The notes: a model not told the origin generated them from the letters alone. A stretch of DNA of 54,598 nt from Pedosphaera sp. (GCA_028293285.1 JAQGPC010000037.1:1-54598), one strand, 5' to 3'; numbered from the stretch's first letter, positions 34,393-43,297 are shown. Translations and numbers: made by a program.

Positions 34393-36225
34393 ATGGCCGA
34401 AAACAAGAAACACGTTTACGACGAGAGTAAGATCAAGACGCTTTCCTCGCTGGAGCATATCCGGCTCCGCACCGGTATGTACATCGGGCGCATCGGCGAT
34501 GGCTCCCATTATGACGATGGTTGTTACATCCTTCTCAAAGAGGTGATCGACAACACCATCGATGAATACATCATTGGTTACGGCAAGGAAGTGCAGGTAA
34601 CCATCGAAGGCAAAAAGGTTTCCGTGCGCGATTTCGGACGCGGTATTCCGCTGGGTAAAGTGGTGGATTGCGTTTCCAAGATCAATACCGGCGCCAAATA
34701 CAACGATGACGTGTTTCAATTCAGCGTCGGTCTGAACGGCGTCGGCACCAAAGCTGTAAACGCCTTATCGAAAGATTTTTACGTTCGCAGTCATCGCGGC
34801 GGTGAATTTGCCGAAGCTTCATTCAAGCAAGGCAAGTTGAAGGGCGAGAAAAGCGGCAAGGCTAATGGTGAACCCGATGGTACACTCATTCAATTCGAGC
34901 CCGACCCCACCATTTTCAAGGAAACCGAATACAAGACCGAATATATCGAACGGCGTCTGCGCCATTACAGTTACCTGAACACCGGCCTCAAGCTGATGTT
35001 CAATGGGCAGACTTTTCAATCCCGCAACGGTTTGCTGGACTTGGTGATGGAAGATTTGCGCGCGGACAATAGCGAGCCGATTTATCCGCCATTGCATTAT
35101 TCCAGCAAGACGTTGGAATTTTGCTTCACGCATAGCAATAGTCGCTACGGCGAAAGTTTCTTCTCCTTCGTCAATGGCCAATACACCTCCGATGGTGGCA
35201 CGCACTTGAGCGCATTCCGCGAAGGCTTGCTCAAGGCGGTCAACGAATACGCCAAGGGTAAATACGAAGGCGACGATGTCCGCGAATGCATGGTCGGCGC
35301 GGTTTCGATCCGATTGAAGGATCCGGTATTCGAATCGCAGACCAAGAACAAGCTCGGCAATACCGAAATTCGTTCCGACCTGGTGAACACGGTCCGCGAA
35401 GAATTGCTGCACTTCTTCAATCGTAATAAAGAAGTCGCCGAAAAAATTCTCGCCAAAGTGGAAGACACCCGGCAACTGCGCAAGGAATTGCAGGATGTCA
35501 AGAAGCTCGCCCGCGAACGCGCCAAGGCCATCACCATCCGCATTCCGCAACTCAAGGATTGCAAGGTTCATTTCAACAAGGAGAAGGATAAAAACAAAGG
35601 CTCAATGATCTTCATCACCGAGGGTCAATCCGCTGCCGGCTCCATTGTGAGTTGTCGTGACGTGAACACGCAGGCCATCTTCGTGCTTAAGGGCAAGCCG
35701 CTGAATGTCTGGGACCTCAAGCGCGACATCGTTTACAAGAACGACGAAATGTACAACCTGATGCGCACGCTCGATATCGAGGACAACCTCAATGGCCTGC
35801 GTTACGAGAAGGTGATTCTGGCGACTGACGCTGACGTGGATGGACTGCATATTCGCAATTTGCTCATCACTTACTTTTTCCGGTTCTTCGATCCGCTCGT
35901 CCATGATGGTCATCTGTATGTGCTTGAGACGCCCCTGTTCCGCGTGCGCAACAAGGAGAAAACCATTTATTGTTACTCCGAAGCCGAACGGGATACGGCC
36001 TCAAAAGCCCTGGGCAAAAGCTGCGAGATCACCCGATTCAAAGGTCTGGGTGAAATCTCGCCGGCGGAGTTCAAGCAATTCATCGGCAAGGAAATGCGCC
36101 TCAGCCGCGTGGAACATGCGACGAAGCCGGACGCGCAAAATATCTTCGATTTCTACATGGGCAAGAACACGCCGGAGCGCAAGGATTACATCATGGAAAA
36201 TCTCGTCGTGCCGGTGGAAGATTGA
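34393..36225 (+). CDS. parE: Topoisomerase IV subunit B (ParE type)
   Basis: The 610-residue protein is the ATPase subunit of a type IIA topoisomerase, working with the ParC-like subunit encoded next. The GHKL ATPase part has LEHIRLRTGMYIG, LLKEVIDNTIDEY, VRDFGRGIP and GLNGVGTKAVNALS. The Toprim part has TEGQSAAGSIVSCRD and LATDADVDGLHIRNL with the metal-binding DADVD. MRLSRVEHATKPDAQNIFDFYMG ends it. The EGQSA motif, in place of EGDSA, is the form I associate with the ParE-like subunits of Bacteroidota and chlamydiae, so I take it as a lineage feature and not as damage. Length is shorter than gyrase B. Confidence 0.92.
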   Translation: MAENKKHVYDESKIKTLSSLEHIRLRTGMYIGRIGDGSHYDDGCYILLKEVIDNTIDEYIIGYGKEVQVTIEGKKVSVRDFGRGIPLGKVVDCVSKINTGAKYNDDVFQFSVGLNGVGTKAVNALSKDFYVRSHRGGEFAEASFKQGKLKGEKSGKANGEPDGTLIQFEPDPTIFKETEYKTEYIERRLRHYSYLNTGLKLMFNGQTFQSRNGLLDLVMEDLRADNSEPIYPPLHYSSKTLEFCFTHSNSRYGESFFSFVNGQYTSDGGTHLSAFREGLLKAVNEYAKGKYEGDDVRECMVGAVSIRLKDPVFESQTKNKLGNTEIRSDLVNTVREELLHFFNRNKEVAEKILAKVEDTRQLRKELQDVKKLARERAKAITIRIPQLKDCKVHFNKEKDKNKGSMIFITEGQSAAGSIVSCRDVNTQAIFVLKGKPLNVWDLKRDIVYKNDEMYNLMRTLDIEDNLNGLRYEKVILATDADVDGLHIRNLLITYFFRFFDPLVHDGHLYVLETPLFRVRNKEKTIYCYSEAERDTASKALGKSCEITRFKGLGEISPAEFKQFIGKEMRLSRVEHATKPDAQNIFDFYMGKNTPERKDYIMENLVVPVED

Positions 36226-36270
36226 TCGGCTTAACTCTGCACCCTTTGCCTGATACAAATTTTTTTTAAC

Positions 36271-38388
36271 ATGAGCGCAGCCAAACGTAAAAAAAGCCCC
36301 GATCAACCGGAATTGCCGGTCGATGGCGCAAAGTCGGTCAATGGTGAGCCGGAAAAAACCAAGCCTGCTAAAAGTGCTAACGGCGAAAGCCATGTGCTGG
36401 CCGAGGAAGTTCCCGCCGTGGCACTGCGGCCGTTCGCGCCGGGCACTATTGAAATGCCGTTGCATCGGCGGGTGAACACCAGTTTTCTGGAATACGCCTC
36501 CTACGTCATCCGCGACCGCGCGATTCCGAATCTTGACGACGGCGTAAAGCCGGTGCAGCGACGCATCCTTTGGGCGCTGCATGAGAAGGACGACGGCCGG
36601 TTTATCAAGGTGGCCAATGTCGTCGGTCACGCGATGCAATATCATCCGCACGGTGACGCTTCCATTGGCGACGCCCTCGTGGTGCTGACTAATAAACGGT
36701 ATCTCATCGAAGGCCAGGGAAATTTTGGAAATATCTTCACCGGTGATGTTGCCGCCGCGTCGCGTTATATCGAATGCCGCCTCACCGAACTGGCCCGCAA
36801 CGAAGTCTTTAATGACGAAATCACCGAGTTCGTTCCCAGCTACGATGGGCGTAATCGGGAACCGGTCACCCTGCCCTGCAAGCTCCCTTTGTTGTTGATG
36901 CTGGGCACGGAGGGCATTGCGGTCGGGCTTTCGTCAAAGATTTTGTCGCATAATTTTCCGGAGTTGCTCGAGGCACAAATTGCCATTCTCAAGAACCAGC
37001 CCTTCAAGTGCCTGCCGGATTTTGTGACCGGCGGGTTGATGGACGCACGCGATTACCGCGATGGCAAGGGCACCATCAAGGTCCGGGCAAAAATCAAGGC
37101 GAAGGACGATTCGACGGTGGTCATCAAGGAAATCCCGCCCACTACGACGACGGATTCGTTGATTGGTTCGATTGAAGACGCGGCGCAGAAGGGCAAGATC
37201 AAGGTCAAGACCATCAATGATTTCACTTCAGAAGAGGTGGAAATCGAAGTCAAGGCCCCGAACGGTGTCAGCGCGGAACAACTGATTGATGCGCTGTATG
37301 CGTTCACCGATTGCGAAGTCACAATTTCGAGCCGCCTGATCGTCATCAGAAACAACCGGCCGGTGGAGATGACCGTTACCGAGGTATTGAAGGAAAACAC
37401 GCGGCAGTTGGTGGAGATCATCAAGCGCGAGTTGGAACTGAAGGAAAAGAAACTACTGGATGAACTGCACTACCGGACTCTCGAACGGATTTTCATCGAG
37501 GAACGGATTTACAAGAAGATTGAGCTTTGCAAGACCAACGAGGCGGTGCATGAAGCGGTGCATGACGGGTTCAAACCATTCAAAAAGGAACTGGTTCGTG
37601 AACTCTCGAACGAAGACGTCGATCGGTTGCTGCAGGTTCGCATCCGGCGCATTTCGCTGTTTGACATCAACAAGCATCGCGAAGAAATGGAAAAGGTGAA
37701 GGCTGAACTTGCGGAAACACGGAAGAACCTGAAGAACCTGACCAAGTTTGTCATCGCCCGATTGGAGGGACTGCTGGAGAAGTATGGTCCAATGTATCCG
37801 CGCCTGACCAAGAGCAGCCGGTATGACGAAGTGGATGCCAAGGAAGTCGCCTTCAAATCGTTCAAAGTGGCTTACGACCGTGAATCCGGCTACATCGGCT
37901 ACAAGGTTTCGGGCGAAGAGTTTCGTGTGGACTGCACCAAGTTCGATAAACTGCTCCTCGTGTTTAAGGATGGCCATTACAAAGTCATCGAGTTGCCGGA
38001 GAAACTTTTCGTGGGCCCGGATTTGTTTTACTGCGGATTGCCTGAACGCGAGCGCGTCTTTACGCTGGCCTATACGAATCGTGATGCCACCTATTTGAAG
38101 CGCTTCACCTTCGGCGGCACGATCATGAACAAAGAGTACTTCTGCATACCCGAGAAATCCCGAATCCTTTTCTTCGAGCCCGATACACCCGCGCAGATTT
38201 ATATCAAATATAAACCGGCCCCGTATCAAAAGGTCACTCAGCAAACGGCCAATCCTGCCGACATCGCCGTGAAAGGCGCGAAGACTCGTGGCAATCAAAT
38301 CTCAATCAAAGACGTGCAGTCCATCTACAGCAAGCCGTCTCGCGGTTGGGATCCGGAAGCGCCAACCACCAAGCTAACCTTCGCTTAA
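36271..38388 (+). CDS. parC: Topoisomerase IV subunit A (ParC type)
   Basis: The 705-residue DNA-breaking subunit lies 45 bases after parE in the same operon. A Lys/Pro-rich low-complexity N-terminus of about 65 residues precedes the core. The core has SFLEYASYVIRDRAIPNLDDGVKPVQRRIL, then YHPHGDASIGDAL, and the catalytic Tyr166 in AAASRYIECRL. Next come LPLLLMLGTEGIAVGLSSKI, the long coiled-coil part (NTRQLVEIIKRELELKEKKL) and a shortened C-terminal domain (FDKLLLVFKDGHYKVIELPE). It lacks the full six-bladed pinwheel of GyrA, supporting the ParC call. Gyrase proper should be elsewhere in the genome. Confidence 0.92.
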   Translation: MSAAKRKKSPDQPELPVDGAKSVNGEPEKTKPAKSANGESHVLAEEVPAVALRPFAPGTIEMPLHRRVNTSFLEYASYVIRDRAIPNLDDGVKPVQRRILWALHEKDDGRFIKVANVVGHAMQYHPHGDASIGDALVVLTNKRYLIEGQGNFGNIFTGDVAAASRYIECRLTELARNEVFNDEITEFVPSYDGRNREPVTLPCKLPLLLMLGTEGIAVGLSSKILSHNFPELLEAQIAILKNQPFKCLPDFVTGGLMDARDYRDGKGTIKVRAKIKAKDDSTVVIKEIPPTTTTDSLIGSIEDAAQKGKIKVKTINDFTSEEVEIEVKAPNGVSAEQLIDALYAFTDCEVTISSRLIVIRNNRPVEMTVTEVLKENTRQLVEIIKRELELKEKKLLDELHYRTLERIFIEERIYKKIELCKTNEAVHEAVHDGFKPFKKELVRELSNEDVDRLLQVRIRRISLFDINKHREEMEKVKAELAETRKNLKNLTKFVIARLEGLLEKYGPMYPRLTKSSRYDEVDAKEVAFKSFKVAYDRESGYIGYKVSGEEFRVDCTKFDKLLLVFKDGHYKVIELPEKLFVGPDLFYCGLPERERVFTLAYTNRDATYLKRFTFGGTIMNKEYFCIPEKSRILFFEPDTPAQIYIKYKPAPYQKVTQQTANPADIAVKGAKTRGNQISIKDVQSIYSKPSRGWDPEAPTTKLTFA

Positions 38389-38390
38389 TC

Positions 38391-38423
38391 ATTTGAGCCG
38401 TGTTGTAAAAACACGGCTCAAAT
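38391..38423. terminator. Bidirectional terminator between parC and the decarboxylase gene
   Basis: ATTTGAGCCGTGT and ACACGGCTCAAAT form a perfect 13-bp stem with a 7-base TGTAAAA loop. On the plus strand it is followed by ATTTTAAG, a modest T-rich tail, three bases after the parC stop. Both convergent genes end close to it, so it probably serves both. Confidence 0.75.
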
Positions 38424-38426
38424 ATT

Positions 38427-40088
38427 TTAAGTCACACCCCGTGCGGAAGACACTCTGAGAGCCAACCGTTCAGCCAGCCGTTGCAACGCTGGCGACCGGT
38501 CTTGCGGATCGAGTTGCACGTCAATCAGGCAGAAACAATGGTCGCATTTTTTGGCCTCGCGCAATGCTTGATCAAATTCCACTTCCGTCTTCACCAGAAA
38601 GCCCCGCCCCGAACCGAGCAGGTCCGGCAACCGACTGTAATGCCAAAGCAGCACATCATTGTAAGCGCCGTCCTGCATTTGCCGCTCCGTGCCATAACCA
38701 AAATTGTTCAACAGGATGACAATCGGGTTCAGCCCATAACGCGCCGCCGTGGACAACTCCATCCCCGTCATTTGAAACGCTCCATCGCCCACCAACACCA
38801 GCGGACGCAACTTGGGATTGGCCATCTGTGCGCCAATGCTCGCTGGCACGGCAAAGCCCATGGAAGCATAGTAGGCAGGTGCGAGAAACTCGGTGCGATG
38901 TCTGATGAATAGATCCGTCGCGCCAAACAACGCGTCTCCCACATCCGCCACCACCATCGTGTTCTCACCGATAAAATCGTTTAGCTTTTGAAACAGTCGC
39001 TTGATGGTGACTTTCGTCTCGCCCGGCTTCGCGCGAAACGCACCAATCGGCGGCGGTGTCGGAATTTTGCTCAGCTTGCGATGACGTAAACGCAATTTCA
39101 ACAATCCCCGCATGAAATCCTTGAACCGCACGTTTTCGTAAGTGTGATAACGGATGGACAACTTTTCGCTATTGGCATAAATGGTACGCATTGGATCCAA
39201 CTGCGCCGTGTAAATGCCCAGATTAATATCCGTCAAAAATGCGCCCAGCATGACCACGCAATCACTGCCTTCAACATACCGCCGCACATCATCCCGCCCC
39301 AACGCCCCTTCATAAACTCCCAGGTAAAACGGGTGCTGCTCGCCGACGACGGATTTACCCAACACCGTTGTGGCCACGGGAATGTTCGTTTTGCGCACCA
39401 ACTTCAGCAGCGCGTCTTGCAAATCGAAGCGATGTACCTCCACATCCGCCAGCAACACCGGCTTCTTCGCTTTATTAATCATCGACTCCGCTTCCGCCAG
39501 CGCGGCTCGCAATGTCTCAGCATCGCTCTCCTCATGAATTTCCTGCGGACGGTGATAGGGAATGCCAGGCATGAATACCACATCCCGCGGCAGTTCGATA
39601 TAAACCGGTCGCTTGTATCGCAACGCGGCATGGATAACGCGATCAATTTCCTGAAAAGCAGTTTGCGGATCGCTCAACACCGTGGACGCAACAGTGAGTT
39701 GTTCGAAAACTTTTTTCTGCGTATCAAAATCGCGCACCTTGTGATGCAGCAGTGGATTCTTCTCGCGTTCATTCATTCCCGGTGCGCCACTGATAATTAC
39801 GACCGGCGATTTCTCTGCAAACGCCTCCGCCGTCGTATTGGCCACCTTTAGTCCACCGACGCAGTAAGTAACGCACACCGCACCCAACCCGCGCACGCGC
39901 GCATACGCATCAGCGGCAAAACCCGCCCCCTGCTCATCACAAGTGTTAATGACCTGTACCAACTTGCTTTTGGAAAGCTGGTCATAAAATCCCAGCACAT
40001 AATCCCCGGGAATGCCAAAGACATGCCCCACGCCATGCGCGTGCAGTTGTTGAATGAGATATTCACCAATCGAAATGCCCTTTTTCAT
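38427..40088 (-). CDS. Thiamine-diphosphate 2-keto acid decarboxylase (pyruvate/indolepyruvate decarboxylase type)
   Basis: The 553-residue enzyme has the three-domain plan of the pyruvate decarboxylase group. The N-terminal pyrimidine-binding part has IGEYLIQQLHAHGVGHVFGI, PGDYVLGFYDQL, and the conserved Glu in CDEQGAGFAADAYARVRG. The NPLLHHKVRDF element corresponds to the paired His of the active site. The middle domain has KKPVLLADVEVHRFD. The C-terminal domain binds ThDP-Mg through VLVGDGAFQMTGMELSTAAR and NPIVILLNNFGYGTERQ (the GDG-to-NN motif). Substrate could be pyruvate, indolepyruvate or another 2-keto acid. Location next to parC gives no clue. A single-gene unit. Confidence 0.88.
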   Translation of the reverse strand: MKKGISIGEYLIQQLHAHGVGHVFGIPGDYVLGFYDQLSKSKLVQVINTCDEQGAGFAADAYARVRGLGAVCVTYCVGGLKVANTTAEAFAEKSPVVIISGAPGMNEREKNPLLHHKVRDFDTQKKVFEQLTVASTVLSDPQTAFQEIDRVIHAALRYKRPVYIELPRDVVFMPGIPYHRPQEIHEESDAETLRAALAEAESMINKAKKPVLLADVEVHRFDLQDALLKLVRKTNIPVATTVLGKSVVGEQHPFYLGVYEGALGRDDVRRYVEGSDCVVMLGAFLTDINLGIYTAQLDPMRTIYANSEKLSIRYHTYENVRFKDFMRGLLKLRLRHRKLSKIPTPPPIGAFRAKPGETKVTIKRLFQKLNDFIGENTMVVADVGDALFGATDLFIRHRTEFLAPAYYASMGFAVPASIGAQMANPKLRPLVLVGDGAFQMTGMELSTAARYGLNPIVILLNNFGYGTERQMQDGAYNDVLLWHYSRLPDLLGSGRGFLVKTEVEFDQALREAKKCDHCFCLIDVQLDPQDRSPALQRLAERLALRVSSARGVT

Positions 40089-40130
40089 AGTGGCGACCCT
40101 TTGGTATACTATGGCATAGAAACCGCCTTG

Positions 40131-40404
40131 GAGCCTATTGAAAAACTACAAGGGGTGCTGTTTTCGGAAAAAAGGCCGACTGGCTGCGTTGCTCCTCAGT
40201 CGAAGATCCACCAGGGATATTCTCCTTCGTAGCGCCTTGCCATCCGGCCTTTTTTCCGAAAACCCTCCGGGCGACGGATCTTTTGACTGTGGCCAACGTT
40301 GGCTCGGGTCGTCACAGCCCACTGCGGGGATGCTCCGACCTCGCCGCCTTGACCCCAGCCAAAATCTCTCGTCGCAGCGCCCCTTGTAGTTTTTCAATAG
40401 GCTC
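40131..40404. mobile_element. MITE-like palindromic element, 274 bases
   Basis: The element has 30-base terminal inverted repeats: 40131-40160 matches the reverse complement of 40375-40404 at 29 of 30 bases. Inside them a second perfect 18-base inverted pair (TTTTCGGAAAAAAGGCCG at 40161-40178 and its complement at 40245-40262) encloses a further near-palindromic piece. There is no transposase gene and no clear target duplication on the flanks. GCCAACGTTGGC near 40294 is another perfect palindrome within. It looks like a non-autonomous mobile or repeat sequence that could fold into a long structure. The apparent open frames across it are byproducts of the inverted repeats. Confidence 0.78.
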
Positions 40405-40474
40405 CTGACCGGAAATTCTTTGACATCAAGGACACCCCTCCTACATTGACTGCAACGGTTATAGTTCTTCAACG

Positions 40475-41710
40475 ATGCGCCAGGTATTTTTAGACCACCA
40501 AGCCACGACCCCGGTATTGCCGGAAGTGTTGGCCGCGATGATTCCGTTTTTCACGGAACATTTTGGCGCGCCTTCCTCTTTGCACCATCACGGCTTGCAG
40601 GCGCGTGAGGGCTTAGCCAAGGCCCGTTCTCAAATTGCTCAACTGATTAATGCCGAATCGCCCGACGACATCATCTTCACCTCGGGTGCAACCGAATCCG
40701 CCAATCTCGCGATAAAAGGAACTGTCTATGCCAATCAGCGTCGCGGCAATCACATTGTAGTCGGCGCCACTGAACACATTTCCGTCTTGAACTCGGTCGA
40801 GTTCCTCGAATCGCAAGGCTTCATCTGCACAAAGGTGAAAGTGGATGCCGAAGGAATGGTTAATCCGGAAGACATCCGCGCTGCTTTGACCGATAAAACT
40901 ATTCTGATTTGCGTGCATCATGTGAATCACGAATTGGGCACCATTGAGCTGATTCATGAAATTGGTGCGATTGCCGCCGAGCGGGGCATTTCTTTATTTG
41001 TTGATGCCGTTGCGAGTGGCGGTTGGCTGCCCATTGATGTTCAAGTCATGGGCGCAACGTTGCTATCGCTTTCACCGCATCGATTTTACGGACCGAAAGG
41101 TGTTGGTGTTTTATATCGTAACCGACGTGCGCGTTTAACCGGCATTCAACAAGGTGGCAGCCAGGAAAATGGCCGCCGTGCCGGCACTGAAAATATTCCG
41201 GCGATTGTAGGTGCTGGGATGGCCGCAGAAATTGCCCTGCGCGAATTGCCCGAACGCATCGCGCACATCGCCAGATTACAACAACAACTTTGGGACGGAC
41301 TGAAAGCCCGCATTCCTTACCTCAAATTAAATGGCCCCGAACCCGGCCCCAAGCGAATCAGCACTTCGCTTAACATCAGTGTGGAATTTGTTGAGGGCGA
41401 AGGCTTGCTGCTATTGCTCGACATGAAAGGCATTGCGGCGGCCAGTGGCCCGAGTTGCATCAGCAAGGCGCTCAAAGTGTCACATGTGCTGGAGGCCATC
41501 GGGCTTGACCATGCACTCGCGCAGGGGAACCTTATGATGTCGCTCGGTATGGGCAATACGGAAGAGGAGATCGATTACGTGTTGGATACCTTTGAACAAA
41601 TTGTCACCAAGCTCCGCACCATGTCACCATTATGGGATGAGTTTAAACGAGGCTCGATTGATTCTGTCATTCATCCGCGTGGATTGGCCAAAGCATCGGA
41701 GGCCTCTTAG
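40475..41710 (+). CDS. NifS/IscS-like cysteine desulfurase homologue with Arg at the PLP lysine
   Basis: The 411-residue protein has the group I desulfurase plan: MRQVFLDHQATTPVLPEVLA, HHHGLQAREGLAKARSQIAQ, FTSGATESANLAIKG, ATEHISVLNSVEFLE, HHVNHELGTIE, VDAVASGGWLPIDV. The place that normally reads S-x-H-K-x-x-G-P-K-G reads LSPHRFYGPKGVG, so Arg203 replaces the lysine that holds PLP. The catalytic-loop Cys is present (Cys328, SGPSCISKALKVSHVLE), and GRRAGTENIPAIVG is conserved. Without the lysine normal desulfuration would be blocked, so the protein may have another role or be regulatory. Mrp is encoded 68 bases downstream, suggesting an Fe-S-related unit. Confidence 0.88.
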   Translation: MRQVFLDHQATTPVLPEVLAAMIPFFTEHFGAPSSLHHHGLQAREGLAKARSQIAQLINAESPDDIIFTSGATESANLAIKGTVYANQRRGNHIVVGATEHISVLNSVEFLESQGFICTKVKVDAEGMVNPEDIRAALTDKTILICVHHVNHELGTIELIHEIGAIAAERGISLFVDAVASGGWLPIDVQVMGATLLSLSPHRFYGPKGVGVLYRNRRARLTGIQQGGSQENGRRAGTENIPAIVGAGMAAEIALRELPERIAHIARLQQQLWDGLKARIPYLKLNGPEPGPKRISTSLNISVEFVEGEGLLLLLDMKGIAAASGPSCISKALKVSHVLEAIGLDHALAQGNLMMSLGMGNTEEEIDYVLDTFEQIVTKLRTMSPLWDEFKRGSIDSVIHPRGLAKASEAS

Positions 41711-41778
41711 AATTGAATCGCCGGAATGTCCTTTTTATGTTTCCATCTCCAGCCCGTCTCAATGAAGGGCCAATTTAA

Positions 41779-42822
41779 ATGATAACTGAAGATCAAATCA
41801 AAGAAGCATTGCGTGCAGTGAAATATCCCGGTTACAGCCGCGATATTATTTCATTCGGTCTGGTGAAGGAAATTAAGGCAAGCAATGGCGCGATCAGCGT
41901 CAGCATGCAGCTCACCTCCGGCACCGCCGAAGTGGTGCAACAAATCAAAACCGAAAGTGAGCGCGCGTTAAAAGCATTGCCGGGCGTCAATGCCGTGCAC
42001 GTTGAAGTCAAAGCCCCTGCCGGTGGACAAACCGGAGGCGCGCCCAATCCCTGGCAAAGCCAGAACAAAGTCCCAGGCATCCAGCGCGTCGTGGCCATCG
42101 CGAGCGGCAAGGGTGGCGTTGGCAAATCCACCACCTCAGTGAATCTCGCCTGCGCACTGACTCATTTGGGCGCGAAAGTCGGCCTGCTCGATTGCGACAT
42201 TTACGGCCCTAGCATTCCTTTGATGATGGGCATTCACGACCGCCCCACCGTAAGTCCGCAGGAGAAACTAGTCCCGCCTGTCAACCATGGGGTGAAGCTC
42301 ATGAGCATGGGATTTTTGATCGAAGGAGATAGCCCCGTCATTTGGCGCGGCCCGATGATCATGAAAACAATTCAACAATTCGTCACCGCAGTTGAATGGG
42401 GTCAACTGGATTACCTGCTCGTCGATTTACCGCCTGGGACGGGTGATGCACAACTTTCCCTTTGCCAAACCGTTCCCTTGGACGGTGGCGTGATTGTTAC
42501 CACTCCTCAAGAAGCTTCATTAGGCGTCGTGCGTAAAGGTATTGCCATGTTTGAAAAGGTAAACGTGCCTATTCTCGGTATCATCGAGAATATGAGCTAC
42601 TTCACCGCTCCTAATGGCGACCGGATAGAGATCTTCGGCCACGGCGGCGGACACGCTGAAGCCACCCGTCAAAACATTACTTTCTTTGGTGAGATTCCCA
42701 TCTTTACCGAAATCCGTATCGCTGGAGACGAAGGAGTTCCGGTAGTAGTCTCCGCCCCAGACAAGCCTGCCGCACAGGCTTTTATCCACATAGCCGAGGC
42801 GCTTCGCCAAAAATTAGGGTAA
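41779..42822 (+). CDS. mrp: Mrp/ApbC-type P-loop Fe-S carrier, lacking the C-terminal CxxC
   Basis: The 347-residue protein has an N-terminal DUF59/MIP18 domain (residues 1-85, MITEDQIKEALRAVKYPGYS) and then the ParA/MinD-type ATPase. The deviant Walker A is GKGGVGKSTTSVNLACAL near residue 115; DCDIYGPSIPLMMG, WRGPMIMKTIQQF and LVDLPPGTGDAQLS follow. Mrp proteins carry Fe-S clusters, commonly through a CPxC motif in a YFVCPHCG stretch bridging the dimer. Here that place reads YFTAPNGD (Ala277 and Gly280), so both Cys are missing. Other lineages also lack them, so the protein may act as an ATPase with another cluster-binding mode. It follows the NifS-like gene and probably shares its transcript. 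Confidence 0.9.
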   Translation: MITEDQIKEALRAVKYPGYSRDIISFGLVKEIKASNGAISVSMQLTSGTAEVVQQIKTESERALKALPGVNAVHVEVKAPAGGQTGGAPNPWQSQNKVPGIQRVVAIASGKGGVGKSTTSVNLACALTHLGAKVGLLDCDIYGPSIPLMMGIHDRPTVSPQEKLVPPVNHGVKLMSMGFLIEGDSPVIWRGPMIMKTIQQFVTAVEWGQLDYLLVDLPPGTGDAQLSLCQTVPLDGGVIVTTPQEASLGVVRKGIAMFEKVNVPILGIIENMSYFTAPNGDRIEIFGHGGGHAEATRQNITFFGEIPIFTEIRIAGDEGVPVVVSAPDKPAAQAFIHIAEALRQKLG

Positions 42823-42878
42823 AATCACCCAATTACTTGCCAAATCTACTTTCACGCTACATTTTTGTGTAGGACGAT

Positions 42879-42905
42879 TTGACATGCATTACGCCAGTTT
42901 AAGAT
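42879..42905 (+). promoter_or_regulatory. Candidate promoter before the small gene at 42957
   Basis: TTGACA (42879-42884) is a full -35 consensus. TAAGAT (42900-42905) follows after only 15 bases, two shorter than optimal. It lies 51 bases before the ATG at 42957. The short spacer keeps confidence low. Confidence 0.3.
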
Positions 42906-42956
42906 TGTGTTGCCAGGCGCAATGTTACATAGTGGTGACAAATCGACGTTGCAATT

Positions 42957-43190
42957 ATGTCTAACGACACTAAAGACACTCCTACTGGAAGTGACTTACT
43001 TAAGAATTCTTCTTTGTACCGCGAATTTCAGGCCGAGCGCGAAGAGATCCTTAAACACAAATGGATTGAGTCGGAAAAGGCAGGTCGTGACATCGGGTTC
43101 GAACGCGCCTTGACTGATTGGATCGTAAAACATCGTTCTAAATGGCGCAAAACTCGTCACGCTTTCAATAGCCGGGCGGAGTTACAATAA
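42957..43190 (+). CDS. Small conserved-looking helical protein, 77 residues
   Basis: The frame codes for a charged, helical, cytoplasmic protein: an acidic flexible start (MSNDTKDTPTGSDLLKN), then LYREFQAEREEILKHKWIE, SEKAGRDIGFERALTDWIV and KHRSKWRKTRHAF. The GRDIGFERALxDWxxKHR segment has the look of a conserved signature that I think I have seen in short hypothetical proteins of several phyla, but I cannot assign a function. It has its own candidate promoter and ends 21 bases before the PyrR leader begins. The basic C-terminus could bind nucleic acid; that is conjecture. Confidence 0.7.
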   Translation: MSNDTKDTPTGSDLLKNSSLYREFQAEREEILKHKWIESEKAGRDIGFERALTDWIVKHRSKWRKTRHAFNSRAELQ

Positions 43191-43211
43191 AATTTAATTT
43201 ACTCCTTTAAA

Positions 43212-43229
43212 GCAATCCCGTGAGGTTGC
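43212..43229 (+). promoter_or_regulatory. PyrR RNA-binding hairpin (anti-antiterminator) of the pyr leader
   Basis: AATCCCGTGAGGTT (43214-43227) matches the PyrR-binding loop consensus ARUCCNGNGAGGYU at all 14 positions. It is framed by GCAA / TTGC, which close a short stem. In Gram-positive bacteria UMP-bound PyrR grips this hairpin and so favours the downstream terminator. The motif lies 69 bases before the start of pyrR itself, as in autoregulated pyr operons. Confidence 0.88.
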
Positions 43230-43265
43230 GAAGGAAGTCATGAACTACCACTCTTTTTTTGAGAG

Positions 43266-43297
43266 GCGATCCAGCACAATGCTGGTTCGCTTTTTTT
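43266..43297 (+). terminator. Attenuator terminator directly upstream of pyrR
   Basis: GCGA-T-CCAGCA, loop CAA, TGCTGG-T-TCGC form a ten-pair stem interrupted by a single T-T mismatch, followed by seven T. The T run ends exactly where the pyrR ATG (43298) begins. This is a canonical intrinsic terminator within the pyr leader. Its 5' arm has partial complementarity to the GTGAGGTTGC half of the PyrR hairpin, which is what an antiterminator needs. Confidence 0.88.

Noticed and set aside
35619-35642. EGQSA in ParE as a lost catalytic Asp
   Set aside because: The same variant is typical of ParE-like subunits in related phyla, and the DADVD metal site is intact.
37453-38298. Long open frame antisense to parC
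   Set aside because: It overlaps a well-supported gene, has odd composition and no family pattern; high-GC third positions of parC create it.
40146-40472. Open frames across the palindromic element
   Set aside because: Inverted repeats give matching frames on both strands; the peptides are Arg-rich and lack any domain.
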